A stretch of 64,000 nt of DNA from Streptomyces canus (GCF_041435015.1 NZ_CP107989.1:1240001-1304000); one strand, 5' to 3'. Counted from the stretch's first letter, positions 26,014 to 35,580 are shown. Numbers and translations are program-made. Notes: generated from the sequence alone by a model not told the origin.

Positions 26014-27046
26014 GTTGAAGGTCGGAATCATCTTCGGGGGTCGCTCCGAAGAGCACGGTGTCTCCGTCAAGTCGGCGCAGGAGGTCGCGCGAAACCTCGA
26101 TTCCGAGAAGTACGAGCCGTTCTATGTCGGGATCACGAAGGGCGGAGCTTGGCAGCTCTGTGACGGCCCCGGCCCGCAGTGGGAGAACGGCAGGTGCCGT
26201 CCTGTTGCCCTGTCACCGGACAGAAGCGTGCACGGACTGCTCATTCTGGAGCAGGGGCGATACGAAACGATCCGCTTGGACGTCGTGCTTCCCGTTCTCC
26301 ACGGCAGGCTCGGTGAGGACGGTGCGATACAGGGCCTGCTGGAAATCTCCGGCATCCCCTACGTGGGCTGCGACGTCCAGAGCTCCGCCCTGTGCATGGA
26401 CAAGTCCCTTGCCTACCTCGTCGCCGGAAGCGCGGGCATCGCCACGCCGAAGTTCTGGACCGTCGCGGCGGACGAGAGCGTTGATCCCGACCTGCTCACC
26501 TACCCTGTTTTCGTGAAGCCGGCCCGTTCGGGGTCGTCCTTCGGCGTCAGCGAGGTGTCCCGAAAAGAGGAACTCCTGAGCGCTGTCGAAAGCGCGGGCA
26601 AGTACGACGCGAAGGTGCTGATCGAAGAGGCTGTGGTCGGCAGCGAGATCGGATGCGCCGTCCTGGGGAACGATCGGGATCTGGTTGTGGGCGAGGTGGA
26701 TCGGATCGCCCTCTCGCACGGCTTCTTCAGAATCCATCAGGAGTCAGCGCCTGAAAGCGGCTCCGAAAACTCGACACCCATCGTGCCCGCCGACATTCCG
26801 GCGGAGTCACGCTCGCTTGTGCAGGAGACGGCAAAAGCCGTGTACCGCGCCTTGGGGTGCAGGGGGCTCGCACGGGTGGACTTGTTCCTCACGGAGGATG
26901 GCACGGTGATCCTCAACGAGGTCAACACCCTGCCCGGTATGACCTCGTACAGCCGTTATCCGAGGATGATGGCTGCCGCAGGGTTGCCGCTCGCCGAAGT
27001 GATCGACCGCGTCGTGTCGCTGGCGTTGACGGGGAAAAGCGGATGA
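26006..27046 (+). CDS. vanA: D-alanine--D-lactate ligase VanA
   Basis: A 346-aa ATP-grasp ligase joining D-Ala to D-Lac. KVGIIFGGRSEEHGVSVKSA at the start, YPVFVKPARSGSSFGVSEV for ATP binding, and VDLFLTEDGTVILNEVNTLPGMTSYSRYP for metal and substrate binding. The omega loop reads ALSHGFFRIHQE with His at residue 244, the position that gives D-lactate specificity in VanA, where D-Ala-D-Ala ligases have Tyr. It overlaps vanH and vanX. Function follows from this residue and the operon. Confidence 0.96.
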   Translation: MARLKVGIIFGGRSEEHGVSVKSAQEVARNLDSEKYEPFYVGITKGGAWQLCDGPGPQWENGRCRPVALSPDRSVHGLLILEQGRYETIRLDVVLPVLHGRLGEDGAIQGLLEISGIPYVGCDVQSSALCMDKSLAYLVAGSAGIATPKFWTVAADESVDPDLLTYPVFVKPARSGSSFGVSEVSRKEELLSAVESAGKYDAKVLIEEAVVGSEIGCAVLGNDRDLVVGEVDRIALSHGFFRIHQESAPESGSENSTPIVPADIPAESRSLVQETAKAVYRALGCRGLARVDLFLTEDGTVILNEVNTLPGMTSYSRYPRMMAAAGLPLAEVIDRVVSLALTGKSG

Positions 27047-27651
27047 AGGATGATTTCGTCTTCGTGGACGAACTCGTCCCCGGAATACGCTGGGATGCCA
27101 AGTACGCCACCTGGGACAACTTCACCGGCAAACCGGTGGACGGGTACCTGGCCAATCGCATAGTCGGCACGAGGACGGTGTGTGCGGCCCTGGAAAAGGT
27201 GCAGGAAAAGGCCGAGTCCCTCGGTTTCGGCCTGCTCCTGTGGGACGGCTACCGCCCGCAACGCGCCGTGGACTGCTTTCTGCGCTGGTCACAGCAGCCG
27301 GAGGACGGCCGGACCAAGCCACGGCACTATCCGAACATCGACAGGGCCGAGATGTTCGACATGGGGTACGTGGCCGTCAAGTCGGGCCACAGCCGGGGAA
27401 GTACCGTTGACCTGACGCTGTATCACCTGGCCACCGGCGAACTCGTCCCCATGGGCGGTGGCCATGACCTGATGGATTCCCTCTCGCATCATGGAGCAAG
27501 GGGGATCACGCCGGCCGAATCGGCACACCGTCACCAGCTGCGCTCTCTCATGGATTCCTGTGGTTTCAGCTCATACGCGTGCGAGTGGTGGCACTACACG
27601 CTCGAGGGCGAGCCCTATCCGGACACCTACTTCGATTTTCCCGTCGGGTAG
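27043..27651 (+). CDS. vanX: D-Ala-D-Ala dipeptidase VanX
   Basis: A 202-aa cytosolic zinc dipeptidase that destroys normal D-Ala-D-Ala so that only D-Ala-D-Lac enters wall precursors. Zinc ligands are H116 and D123 (SGHSRGSTVD) and H184 in EWWH; E181 is the catalytic base. These numbers equal those of enterococcal VanX. The transition-state Arg lies in LLWDGYRPQRAVD. ATG 27043 overlaps the vanA stop (ATGA); upstream in-frame sequence belongs to vanA. Only 4 bp separate it from the convergent amidohydrolase. Confidence 0.96.
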   Translation: MKDDFVFVDELVPGIRWDAKYATWDNFTGKPVDGYLANRIVGTRTVCAALEKVQEKAESLGFGLLLWDGYRPQRAVDCFLRWSQQPEDGRTKPRHYPNIDRAEMFDMGYVAVKSGHSRGSTVDLTLYHLATGELVPMGGGHDLMDSLSHHGARGITPAESAHRHQLRSLMDSCGFSSYACEWWHYTLEGEPYPDTYFDFPVG

Positions 27652-27655
27652 CGGC

Positions 27656-29308
27656 TCAGGCGTCCGGCGCCGCGTGAACGCGCTGCCCGTCGACAAAGGT
27701 CTCCAGGACCCGGGTGGCCGCGATCTCCTCGGGCGGCCCCGCGAACGGATCGCGGTCGAGGACGACGAGATCGGCCGACTTGCCCACGGTGATGCTGCCG
27801 GCGATGTCGTCGAGGTGGTTCACATAGGCGCTGCCCGCCGTGTACGCGGCAAGGGCGGTGCCCAGGTCGAGGCGCTGCTCCGGAAGGAACTCCGGGGTGC
27901 CCTGGGGGGCGCCGGGGGCGATCCGGTTGACGGCGACATGGATGGCCTGGAGGGGATCGGGGCTGCTGACCGGCCAGTCGCTGCCGGCCGCCAGGGTCGC
28001 GCCTGCGCGGAGCAGATCACCGAACGGATACTGCCGTGTGCCGCGTTCCGCGCCGAGGAAGGGCAGGGTCAGTTCGTCCATCTGCGGTTCGTGGGCAGCC
28101 CACAGCATCTGGAGGTTGGCGCTCGCGCCCAGGGCGCGGAACCGGGGGATGTCGTGCGGGTGCACGACCTGCAGATGCGCGAGGTGGTGCCGCGTGCCGC
28201 GCCACCCGTTGGACGCGCGGGCGGACTCCACGGAGTCGAGGGCCTCACGCACCGCGCGGTCGCCGAGCGCGTGGAAGTGGACCTGGAAGCCGGACGCGTC
28301 GAGTTCGGTGACGTACTTCCTCAGCTCGCCCGGTTCGACGAAGCTGATGCCGCTGTTGTCCGTGGAGCAGCCGCAGCCGGTCAGATACGGGTCGAGCATC
28401 GCGGCGGTGTGGTTCTCCGCGATGCCGTCCTGCATGACCTTCACCGTCGTGGCCCGGAACCGTCCACGGTTCAACTCCTCGCGCCGGGCGACGAGTTCGG
28501 GGATCTGCTCGGCACCCCGCTCTCGGTCCCACCACAGGGCGCCGACCACGCGGGCGGTGAGCAGTCCCCGGTCGAGGGCCGCGTGATAGGAGGGCGCCGG
28601 GTCGGTCATGTTGGCGTACGCACCGACGATGGCGTCCTGCCACGCGGTCACGCCGTACGAGTGCAGCACGGCCTGGGCCCGCAGCAGGGCCGCGAGTTGC
28701 TCCTGCGGCGTGGGATCCGGAACCAGCCTTCCCACGAGGTGGACCGCGCCCTCCTGGAGCATGCCGGTGGGGTTGCCGTCGGCGTCGCGTTCGATCCGGC
28801 CGTCGACCGGGTCCGGGGTACGGGAGTCGATGCCCGCGCGCTCCAGCGCCCGGCTGTTGACCCAGGCGCCGTGGTGGTCGCGGTTGGGCAGGAAGACGGG
28901 TCGGTCCGGCACGATCGCGTCGAGAGCCGCAGCGGTGGGAGCGCCGCCGGGGAACGCCTCCAGGGACCAGCCGCCGCCGGTGATCCACCCGGCCTCCGGG
29001 TGCTGATCGGCGTACGCCTTGATCCTGCGCAGGTACTCGGCCGGGTCGACGGTGTCGGCGAGGTGGCACAGGCCGAGTTCGAGGCCCGCGCCCTGCGGGT
29101 GGACGTGGGCGTCCTGGAAGCCGGGAAGCAGCAACTTCCCGCCAAGGTCGACGACTTCGGTGCGCGGCCCGATCAGCTCGCGCACCTCGTCGTGGCCGAC
29201 GGCGGCGATCCGCCCGTCGCGCACGGCCACGGCGGTGGCCCGGCTGCGGGCGGGATCGACGGTGTGCACGAGACCGCCGGTGAGCACGAGGTCCGCGGTG
29301 GGTGACAT
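27656..29308 (-). CDS. metal-dependent amidohydrolase (YtcJ/Amidohydro_3 family)
   Basis: A 550-aa amidohydrolase. LTGGLVHTVDPARSRATAVAVRDGRIAAVG is the small beta domain, and LLLPGFQDAHVHPQGAG carries the metal-binding HxH. Later strands HFHALGDRAVREALDS and HLAHLQVVHPHDIPRF supply His ligands, and LAAGSDWPVSSPDPL the catalytic Asp. There is no signal peptide. It lies 21 bp behind the APC permease on the same strand, so the pair probably imports and hydrolyses an amide or amino-acid derivative. The substrate is unknown. Confidence 0.85.
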   Translation of the reverse strand: MSPTADLVLTGGLVHTVDPARSRATAVAVRDGRIAAVGHDEVRELIGPRTEVVDLGGKLLLPGFQDAHVHPQGAGLELGLCHLADTVDPAEYLRRIKAYADQHPEAGWITGGGWSLEAFPGGAPTAAALDAIVPDRPVFLPNRDHHGAWVNSRALERAGIDSRTPDPVDGRIERDADGNPTGMLQEGAVHLVGRLVPDPTPQEQLAALLRAQAVLHSYGVTAWQDAIVGAYANMTDPAPSYHAALDRGLLTARVVGALWWDRERGAEQIPELVARREELNRGRFRATTVKVMQDGIAENHTAAMLDPYLTGCGCSTDNSGISFVEPGELRKYVTELDASGFQVHFHALGDRAVREALDSVESARASNGWRGTRHHLAHLQVVHPHDIPRFRALGASANLQMLWAAHEPQMDELTLPFLGAERGTRQYPFGDLLRAGATLAAGSDWPVSSPDPLQAIHVAVNRIAPGAPQGTPEFLPEQRLDLGTALAAYTAGSAYVNHLDDIAGSITVGKSADLVVLDRDPFAGPPEEIAATRVLETFVDGQRVHAAPDA

Positions 29309-29329
29309 GTGAGTGAGCTCCAGAGAGGG

Positions 29330-30836
29330 TCAGACCGCCGCACGGTCCATCGGCAGGGTCAGGGACTCGGCGTCGGTGCCGCGCCCGGTGGTGAAGTACG
29401 GCGAGTGCCTCACGTACTTGGCCACGGCGGCCATGCCGAGACCGGCCAGGACGATCACGGCGGGCAGCGAGAACATGAACCACCCGTTGTCCGGGCTGAG
29501 TTCGAAGTGGTCGCTCATGGTCAGGTACGAGTATCCGAGGTAGCCGCCGAGGCCGAGCAGGATCAGGCCCGACACGGCGGGCACGCCGATGGCGAGCAGC
29601 GCCTCCCGTGTTCCTTCGTGCCGCGCGGAGCGGAAGCGCACGGCGCAGGCCAGCGCGGTGAGGCCGTAGTAGAGGGCGACGATCAGACCGATGGCGTTGA
29701 CGGCGGCCAGCAGCATGTCGCTCAGCTTGGGGATCGCGACGGCGAGCAGGGCGATCACTCCGGCGATGGACATCACGACGACTGTGCCGGCGGCGGGGGT
29801 GCCGTGGCGCGGGTGGATCCGGGTCCACACGGGGCCCATCGTGCGGTCACGGCTCATGGCGAACAGGCCGCGGGCCGTGGGGATCAGGGTGGCCTGTACG
29901 GAGGCGACGGCGGAGAACATCAGCGCGACCAGGGGCAGGGTGGCCCAGGGTTCGGCGGCCAGTTTCTCGCCGAGGTACGGGAGGGCCTGGGGGCCGTTCC
30001 TGACGAGTTCGGCCAGGCTCATCTCCCGCTGGAAGGCGACCGAGGCGAAGAGGAACAGACCGAGCATGGCGAAGAGGGCGATGAGGCCGCCGCGGGCCGC
30101 GTCGCCCGGGCTCTTCGTCTCCTCGTTGACACTGAAGGCCGCGTCCCAGCCCCAGAAGAAGAAGACCGCGAGCACCATGCCCTGGGCGAAGGTGGTGCCG
30201 CTGGAGATCTCGAAGGGGTTGAACCAGGACAGCGAGACGGCGTGGTCCCCGGTGACCAGGGCCCAGCCGCAGAAGGCCAGCAGCACGGTGTACTCGAAGA
30301 TCAGCAGGGCGAACTGGAAGCGGGTGGCGGATCGCACCCCGGTGACGGCCAGGGCGGTGAGGCCGAGGAGGATCACCATTCCTACGGCGGTGGTGACACC
30401 GGTGGACGTGGGGTCGAGGGCGATGCCGACGAGGCTGTGCAGCCCGGCTTTGTTGGCGAAGGCCAGGACGACCGAGCCCATGATCGCGCTGGTGTAGGCG
30501 CAGAAGATGACCGAGCCGACGAGGGTGACCCAGCCGGTCAGGAAGCCGGGCCAGGGGCCGAGGGCCCTGCCGACCCAGACGTAGCCGTTGCCGCAGTTCG
30601 GCTCCGAGCGGTTCAGGCGGGCGTAGGCGGTGGCGATGCCGAGAACCGGCAGGAAGGCCAGCAGCAGCAGCGCCGGGGCCTGGAGGCCCACGATGGTCGC
30701 GATCGTGCCCATGCCGATGGCGATGCTGGTGGTGGCCGCGGTGCTGGACGCGGCGATGGCCACGCCGTCGACGACGCCGAGGGAACGGCGCAGGGCCGAG
30801 CCCGGCGCGGGGGGGCGGGGGCGGTGCTGATGACAT
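29330..30836 (-). CDS. APC-family amino acid permease, start region frameshifted at a G7 tract
   Basis: A twelve-helix APC transporter (about 500 aa). GVVDGVAIAASSTAATTSIAIGMGTIATIVGL is helix 1 and LNRSEPNCGNGYVWVGRALGPWPGFLTGW the conserved loop to helix 3; FFFWGWDAAFSVNEETKSPGDAARGG is typical of the family. The well-placed ATG 30836 (GAGGAGCCCTCC upstream) is out of frame with the body: it reads MSSAPPPPPRAG, and removing one base from the G7 tract 30809-30815 gives MSSAPPPPPAPGSALRRSLGVVDG. Otherwise translation would have to start at GTG 30763 inside helix 1. It may be a sequencing error or a real slippage mutation. Confidence 0.8.
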
Positions 30837-30910
30837 GGAGGGCTCCTCGGGGACGGGAGACGGGGAAGAGCCGCGCGGTGAGGTGATGGAACAGCCGACG
30901 TCCACATTGG

Positions 30911-30925
30911 GTCAACCCTGTTGAC
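30911..30925. promoter_or_regulatory. operator between the permease and TetR genes
   Basis: GTCAACCCTGTTGAC is a perfect 6-3-6 inverted repeat lying 75 bp from the permease ATG and 54 bp from the TetR ATG, in their shared divergent promoter region. Confidence 0.65.
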
Positions 30926-30979
30926 GTAAGGCGGGTGGGGGTCGTTCACTGAGCGCGCCCGGACGAGAGGAACGTGCCC

Positions 30980-31702
30980 ATGTCCAGCCGTGTCCCCGAG
31001 GAGCGCCGACGCCGGCGGCCCACCCGCTCCGGAGTCCTGCTGTCCGAAGACCTCATCGTGCAGACGGCCCTGCGGCTGATCGGTGAGCACGGTCCCGAAG
31101 CGTTGAGCGTGCGCCGGCTCGGTGCGGCCCTGGGCTGCGACCCGACCGCCCTCTACCGCTATTTCCACGACACCGACGACCTGGTGCTCGCCATCGCGGA
31201 CCGGATCATCGGTGACGCGATGGCGGGGTTCGTCCCCGGAGAGGACTGGGTGGCCTCGCTGCGCGAGATGGCCCTGCGGGTCCGTGCCGGATACCTCGCC
31301 CATCCGCGGGCGGCCGCCATGGCCGCGCACCGGGTGACCCGGCGCAGGAGCGAGATCCAGGCGGTGGACACGGGGATCGGCCTGCTGCTCTCCGCGGGCT
31401 TCGAGCGGGCCGCCGCCGCGCGCCTGTACCTGGCCTTCATCGACACCGTCCTCAGCCACGCGGCCACCGACGCGGCGTTCCAGGCACTCCCCCGGCAACA
31501 GCGCGAGGCCGACCAGCGGGCGTGGCGGGACGTCTACCAGGACCTGGACCCGGCGGCGTACCCGGCGCTCACCGCGGTACGGCGCGAGTTGCCGGGCATG
31601 GCGGACAGTTCGTTCGAGGAGGCGGTGGACCTGCTGCTGGAGGCGCTGGCGGCGCGCGCGCCTGCGCGCCGAGCGTCCACAGGGAGTGCGTCACCCGGAT
31701 GA
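30980..31702 (+). CDS. TetR-family regulator
   Basis: A 240-aa regulator. The HTH region is LIVQTALRLIGEHGPEALSVRRLGAALGCDPTALYRYFHDTDDLVLAI, followed by the TetR_C helical domain. GTG 30974 is also in frame; ATG 30980 is preferred for spacing from GAGAGG. It is divergent from the permease-amidohydrolase operon with a palindromic operator between, so it probably represses that operon and itself. Confidence 0.9.
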   Translation: MSSRVPEERRRRRPTRSGVLLSEDLIVQTALRLIGEHGPEALSVRRLGAALGCDPTALYRYFHDTDDLVLAIADRIIGDAMAGFVPGEDWVASLREMALRVRAGYLAHPRAAAMAAHRVTRRRSEIQAVDTGIGLLLSAGFERAAAARLYLAFIDTVLSHAATDAAFQALPRQQREADQRAWRDVYQDLDPAAYPALTAVRRELPGMADSSFEEAVDLLLEALAARAPARRASTGSASPG

Positions 31703-31793
31703 GTTTTTCCGTACGTTCCGTGGGGCGACGGTTGGCTGGAGGGACAGGACGGTAGCAACGCCACGATCGCACATCAGTCCACAGGGGGACTCC

Positions 31794-33002
31794 ATGAGAC
31801 ACAGACGATTAGGTGTCCGCGTCACGGTCGCGGCGCTCGCGCTCGCACTGCTCGGCCTCGGCTCGGGTCCGGCGCTCGCCCACTCCGCGAAGCGGACCTC
31901 ACCGCAGTACACCGCCGTCGACCTGGGCACCCTCGGCGGCTCCTACAGCTCGGGGTTCGCGCTCGACCCCGACACGGTGGTCGGAAGTTCCGCGATCGCC
32001 GGAGACTTCGAGTGGCACGCCTTCGCGTACGACCGGTCCGCGCGCGCCATGACCGACCTCGGCACTCTCGGGGGGACGTCGAGCTCCGCGCTCGGCGTCG
32101 AGGGCCGCTATGTGATCGGCGACTCCACGCTGGCCGACGGCAACTCCCGCGGGTTCGTGTACGACCTCAGCACCCACCGTACGCGGACGATCCCCACCTT
32201 CGGCGGCACCGACAGCCATGTCGCCGGCATCAGCGGCAGCGTGGTGGTGGGCAGTGCCAGGACACCCGGGAACCAGAACACCCACGCCTACGCGTTCGAC
32301 GCGCGCACCGGCGTCATGACCGAACTCGAGTCCCCGGTCGGCCCGGACGGGACCAGCACCGCGGCCGGGACCTCCCAGAACCGGTACGTCGCGGGCACCT
32401 GGGACTACCCCGACACGCCGTTCGAGGGGGGCCACGCCTACGTGTACGACCTGCGCACCCGGGCCTGGACCGACCTGAGCGCCTACGACAACGGCGTCTC
32501 CAGCAAGGTCACCTCGATCACCGGCCACACGGTCGTCGGCACCTTCCAGCCGAAGCCGGACGGTTCCTCCGACCAGCCCGCGGCGCGCGGTTTCGCGTAC
32601 GACATCCGCACCGGGGTCTGGAGCGACCTGGGCCCGGAGATGTCCTACCGCCCGGTCGTCACCGGGCACACCGTCCTCGCCACCACGCGTCCGGGCGCGT
32701 ACGCCTACGACCTCCGCACCAAAACACTGTCGGCCTTCGGGCCCGGACCCGGCCGGACCTACATCAACGGCGTGGCCGGAAAGGTCGCCGCCGGCGACAC
32801 CAACCCCGGTGCCTTCGGCTACGTCTACCGGATCGACACCGGCGAGTTCACGCTCCTGCCCGCCGTCGGCGGAGTCCACTCCACGGCATCCGACGTCGAC
32901 CGGCACGGGGCCGCCGTCGGCAACAGCGCGACAGCCTCGGCCGATCCCTCCACTCCCGACGGCGTCTACCACGCCACTCTCTGGACCGTCCGGCGCGGCT
33001 GA
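31794..33002 (+). CDS. secreted HAF-repeat beta-propeller-like protein
   Basis: A 402-aa exported protein. The signal peptide runs to about residue 29 (VRVTVAALALALLGLGSGPALA, then HSAKR). Several HAF-type repeats follow, for example DLGTLGGSYSSGFALDPDTVVGSS and DLGTLGGTSSSALGVEGRYVIGDS, each ending in a HAFAYD or RGFVYD strand. Such repeats build an extracellular propeller of unknown function. ATG 31794 is chosen for AGGGGGA and the signal peptide; upstream in-frame sequence overlaps the tetR gene. It is followed by a hairpin. Confidence 0.8.
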   Translation: MRHRRLGVRVTVAALALALLGLGSGPALAHSAKRTSPQYTAVDLGTLGGSYSSGFALDPDTVVGSSAIAGDFEWHAFAYDRSARAMTDLGTLGGTSSSALGVEGRYVIGDSTLADGNSRGFVYDLSTHRTRTIPTFGGTDSHVAGISGSVVVGSARTPGNQNTHAYAFDARTGVMTELESPVGPDGTSTAAGTSQNRYVAGTWDYPDTPFEGGHAYVYDLRTRAWTDLSAYDNGVSSKVTSITGHTVVGTFQPKPDGSSDQPAARGFAYDIRTGVWSDLGPEMSYRPVVTGHTVLATTRPGAYAYDLRTKTLSAFGPGPGRTYINGVAGKVAAGDTNPGAFGYVYRIDTGEFTLLPAVGGVHSTASDVDRHGAAVGNSATASADPSTPDGVYHATLWTVRRG

Positions 33003-33022
33003 CGCGGCCGCGAGGACGTCCT

Positions 33023-33043
33023 GACACCTTGTCAGCAGGTGTC
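33023..33043 (+). terminator. terminator after the HAF-repeat gene
   Basis: GACACCT and AGGTGTC form a 7-bp stem with a 7-nt loop, 21 nt past the stop codon. Confidence 0.6.
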
Positions 33044-33150
33044 TCGGGGTCCGCCAACCGAGGGACAAGGGGCGCGAATGCGACTTAGGCCCCTCCTGCC
33101 CACCTCACCCCTCGGACATCTGCGCAGGAGCATCACACAGGCTGCACACC

Positions 33151-33164
33151 GCCTTTCGAAAGGC
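33151..33164. promoter_or_regulatory. perfect palindrome upstream of the SCO2400-like gene
   Basis: GCCTTTCGAAAGGC is a perfect 14-bp palindrome 91 bp upstream of the ATG at 33255. It is either an operator or a small hairpin in the 5' leader. The rest of the 252-bp gap shows nothing else. Confidence 0.45.
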
Positions 33165-33254
33165 TCGCTACTTTTGCCTCCGGCTCGATCCTCCGTGCGA
33201 ACGAGACCGGCCACGGCCACTGGGCCGATGGTGCAGTCGACTCAGGAAGACCAG

Positions 33255-34124
33255 ATGGACTACTGCTCCTCGTGCCGTCGGCATCTCAACGGCGCCCTGG
33301 CGTGTCCCGGATGCGGCGCCTACGCCCCGGACATCGCTCCTCCCGCCCACATCTACGCGACGACGGGCGTGGCGGCAGCGGCATGGGACGAAGCACCCAC
33401 GTGGCACGACGCGGGACTCCACGAGGAGTCGGCGGCCGGGTCCGACCCGGCCGAGATGCCGTCCGACGACGTGACGGACGCGCCGGTGTCGGCGGAGGGC
33501 CGGGCGGCGCGCCGACGCCAGCGGGCCCGCTGGCGGAAGAACCAGCGCAAGGCGGTGGTCGCGACCGCCGTCGCCCTCGTCGGTGGTGGCCTGACCGTCT
33601 CCGCGATGAACCAGCAGTCCAACGTCCGGGCGCAGGCGGCCACTTCGCCGGACAACCGGTCCATGGGCGTGGCCGAGTTGCCGACCTCGGACGACGCCCT
33701 CCCGGCGTCGACGCCCGCCACGGCACAGCAGGCGTCCACGAACACGCCCTCCAAGTCGTCCGGCTCGCACCGGCGGACGGGCGACGCGGCGTCCGCCACG
33801 ACCCGGTCGTCGGTCCACACGGACTCCGCCTCCTCCCCCACGCCCACGGCGAGGACCGCCTCGCATGCGCAGTCTCATGCCACGGTCTCGACGTCGGTCG
33901 CGGCGGGCGTCGACACCGGCGGCACGACGGACTCGACCGGCACCACCGGCACGACGACGGAGCAGGCCCCTTCGTCCACGGCCACGGACAGCACGACGAC
34001 CACGACCACGACCACGAACACAGGCACGAGCAGCAGCAGCTCGCAGACTTCGCAGACGAGTAACTCGTCCTCTGCCACCGATCCGTCCGGTCTGTGCGTG
34101 CTCAACCTCATCTGCATCAACTGA
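33255..34124 (+). CDS. SCO2400-type membrane protein with zinc-ribbon-like N-terminus
   Basis: A 289-aa protein of a Streptomyces-specific family. It starts MDYCSSCRRHLNGALACPGCGAYAPD, four cysteines in two CxxC pairs. A basic stretch (RRRQRARWRKNQRK) precedes one membrane helix (AVVATAVALVGGGLTVSAM). The outside part is low-complexity Ser/Thr (runs of T and S) ending in a short GLCVLNLICIN with two cysteines. The function is unknown; the tail looks suited to O-glycosylation. The start is fixed by the cysteine motif, with AGGAAG just upstream. Confidence 0.75.
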   Translation: MDYCSSCRRHLNGALACPGCGAYAPDIAPPAHIYATTGVAAAAWDEAPTWHDAGLHEESAAGSDPAEMPSDDVTDAPVSAEGRAARRRQRARWRKNQRKAVVATAVALVGGGLTVSAMNQQSNVRAQAATSPDNRSMGVAELPTSDDALPASTPATAQQASTNTPSKSSGSHRRTGDAASATTRSSVHTDSASSPTPTARTASHAQSHATVSTSVAAGVDTGGTTDSTGTTGTTTEQAPSSTATDSTTTTTTTTNTGTSSSSSQTSQTSNSSSATDPSGLCVLNLICIN

Positions 34125-34162
34125 ACACCGGACCGGCATGAGGGTGTGCTGACGCCCGGCGG

Positions 34163-35284
34163 CTACCAGCGCAGCGGAAGCGCCGCGAGGTGGTCGTCGA
34201 GCAGCCCGGAGATGATCCGGTGGTCCCGCGCGGAGGGATGCCAGTCGCAGCCCAGGCGGTCCAGGGCGGGGTCGTCGTAGTACCAGTAGTCGACCCATTC
34301 GTCGCCCTGCGCCGTGCGGGTCCGGACGATGCGCTCGGCGGTCTCGGCGAAGGGGCTGGAGCCCAGGTTGGTGGCGCTGACGACGAGGAACGTCCTGGGG
34401 CCGTAGCGGGCACGCAGTGTGTCGAGGAAGCCGTGGTAGGCGGACTCGTAGGCGGCGACCAGTTCGGCCTCGGTGCTCCAACGCTCGCCCGGGTTGAGGG
34501 GTGTCGAGAAGTCGTTGAGACCCAGTCCGATCACGACGGCCCGCGGCCTCCAGTCGGCCGGCTTCTGCCAGACGTCGCCCTCCACGCTCAGCAGGGCACG
34601 GTCGTAGTAGGTGCGGTAGTCGGTGCCGGGGCTGGTGCCGTTGTAGTTGCGGACCATGCCACGGCCGGAGAAGGCGTTGATCTGGTAGTCGGCGCCGAGG
34701 CGTCGGGCGGTGAGGGCGCCGAAGGAGAGGTCGGAGTTGGTGTTCCGGTCGACTCCCCCGTTGTTCGAACAGTCCCGCGTGCCGGAGAGGTTGCCGTAGC
34801 CCGCGGTGTAGGAGTCGCCGATGAACTCGATCTGCCTGCGCCGGGCGGACGGCCTGGCGAGGATCGCACCGCCCGGAGCGGCGACGAAGCCGCCGAACCG
34901 GCCCTCGGCCCAAGCGCTTTCCGTCCGCTTGACGAGCCGCACGCGGTGCTCGGTGTCGGTGAGTCCCTTGACCCAGGCGGTGGTTCGGCCCGGGGTCACG
35001 AGGGTGGCCGTGGTCCTGCCGTCTATCTGGACGTCGTAGTCGTTGACGGAGTCGTCGAGGACGACGCCGACGCCGGTACCGCGGAAACGGCCCTCGAAGT
35101 GGATGCCGGGCCAGCTGTACCGCACGAACCCGTCGGCGGCCGCTTTGACCCGGCCCACCGTGTGGAACCGGGTCGGGGCGGCGCTGGACGCCCGCGAGGG
35201 GGCGGCGACGGCGGCGACCAGACCTGCAGCGGTGGCGGTCACCAGCGTTCTGCGGGACAAGGGACGGGGCGGAGGGGGCTGCAT
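34163..35284 (-). CDS. secreted SGNH/GDSL esterase, CE2-like acetylxylan esterase
   Basis: A 373-aa exported esterase. Twin-arginine-like signal (LSRRTLVTATAAGLVAAVAAPSRAS). An N-terminal jelly-roll (RYSWPGIHFEGRFRGTGVGVVLDD) is followed by the SGNH domain with the nucleophile in EFIGDSYTAGYGNLSG, the oxyanion Asn in VIGLGLNDFSTPL and the catalytic His in LGCDWHPSARDHRI. The two-domain plan matches CE2 deacetylases of plant cell-wall polysaccharides. ATG 35284 gives an intact signal with GAAGGATGG upstream. Confidence 0.85.
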   Translation of the reverse strand: MQPPPPRPLSRRTLVTATAAGLVAAVAAPSRASSAAPTRFHTVGRVKAAADGFVRYSWPGIHFEGRFRGTGVGVVLDDSVNDYDVQIDGRTTATLVTPGRTTAWVKGLTDTEHRVRLVKRTESAWAEGRFGGFVAAPGGAILARPSARRRQIEFIGDSYTAGYGNLSGTRDCSNNGGVDRNTNSDLSFGALTARRLGADYQINAFSGRGMVRNYNGTSPGTDYRTYYDRALLSVEGDVWQKPADWRPRAVVIGLGLNDFSTPLNPGERWSTEAELVAAYESAYHGFLDTLRARYGPRTFLVVSATNLGSSPFAETAERIVRTRTAQGDEWVDYWYYDDPALDRLGCDWHPSARDHRIISGLLDDHLAALPLRW

Positions 35285-35511
35285 GTGGCCATCCTTCGGA
35301 GGTGGGGACGGTCGGAGCGGGATGCGGTGCCGGGGCCCCAGGCCTTTCCGTACGACACGGGAGCGCTCCCACACCCCTGGCGTTGTTCAACGTGACTGCC
35401 TGACGCGTCCCCGTCACCCCTCGACGGCATCTTCACGCGACCCGGTGAGGGCGGGGCACGGACAGCCGGGAATGAGTCCCGATCTTCCGGGTAGCAGAGA
35501 CGATGCTTGCC

Positions 35512-35558
35512 GGGGGAAGGGCCGTCACACCTGGGGAGGTCGGGGCGGCCCTTCCCCC
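35512..35558 (-). terminator. strong terminator after the pgm-amidohydrolase operon
   Basis: A perfect 13-bp stem (35512-35524 with 35546-35558, arms GGGGGAAGGGCCG and CGGCCCTTCCCCC) with a 21-nt loop. The remainder of 35285-35580 is upstream sequence of the esterase gene; I see no further gene there. Confidence 0.75.
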
Positions 35559-35580
35559 ACCCTTGCACCGAGGCCTCGTG

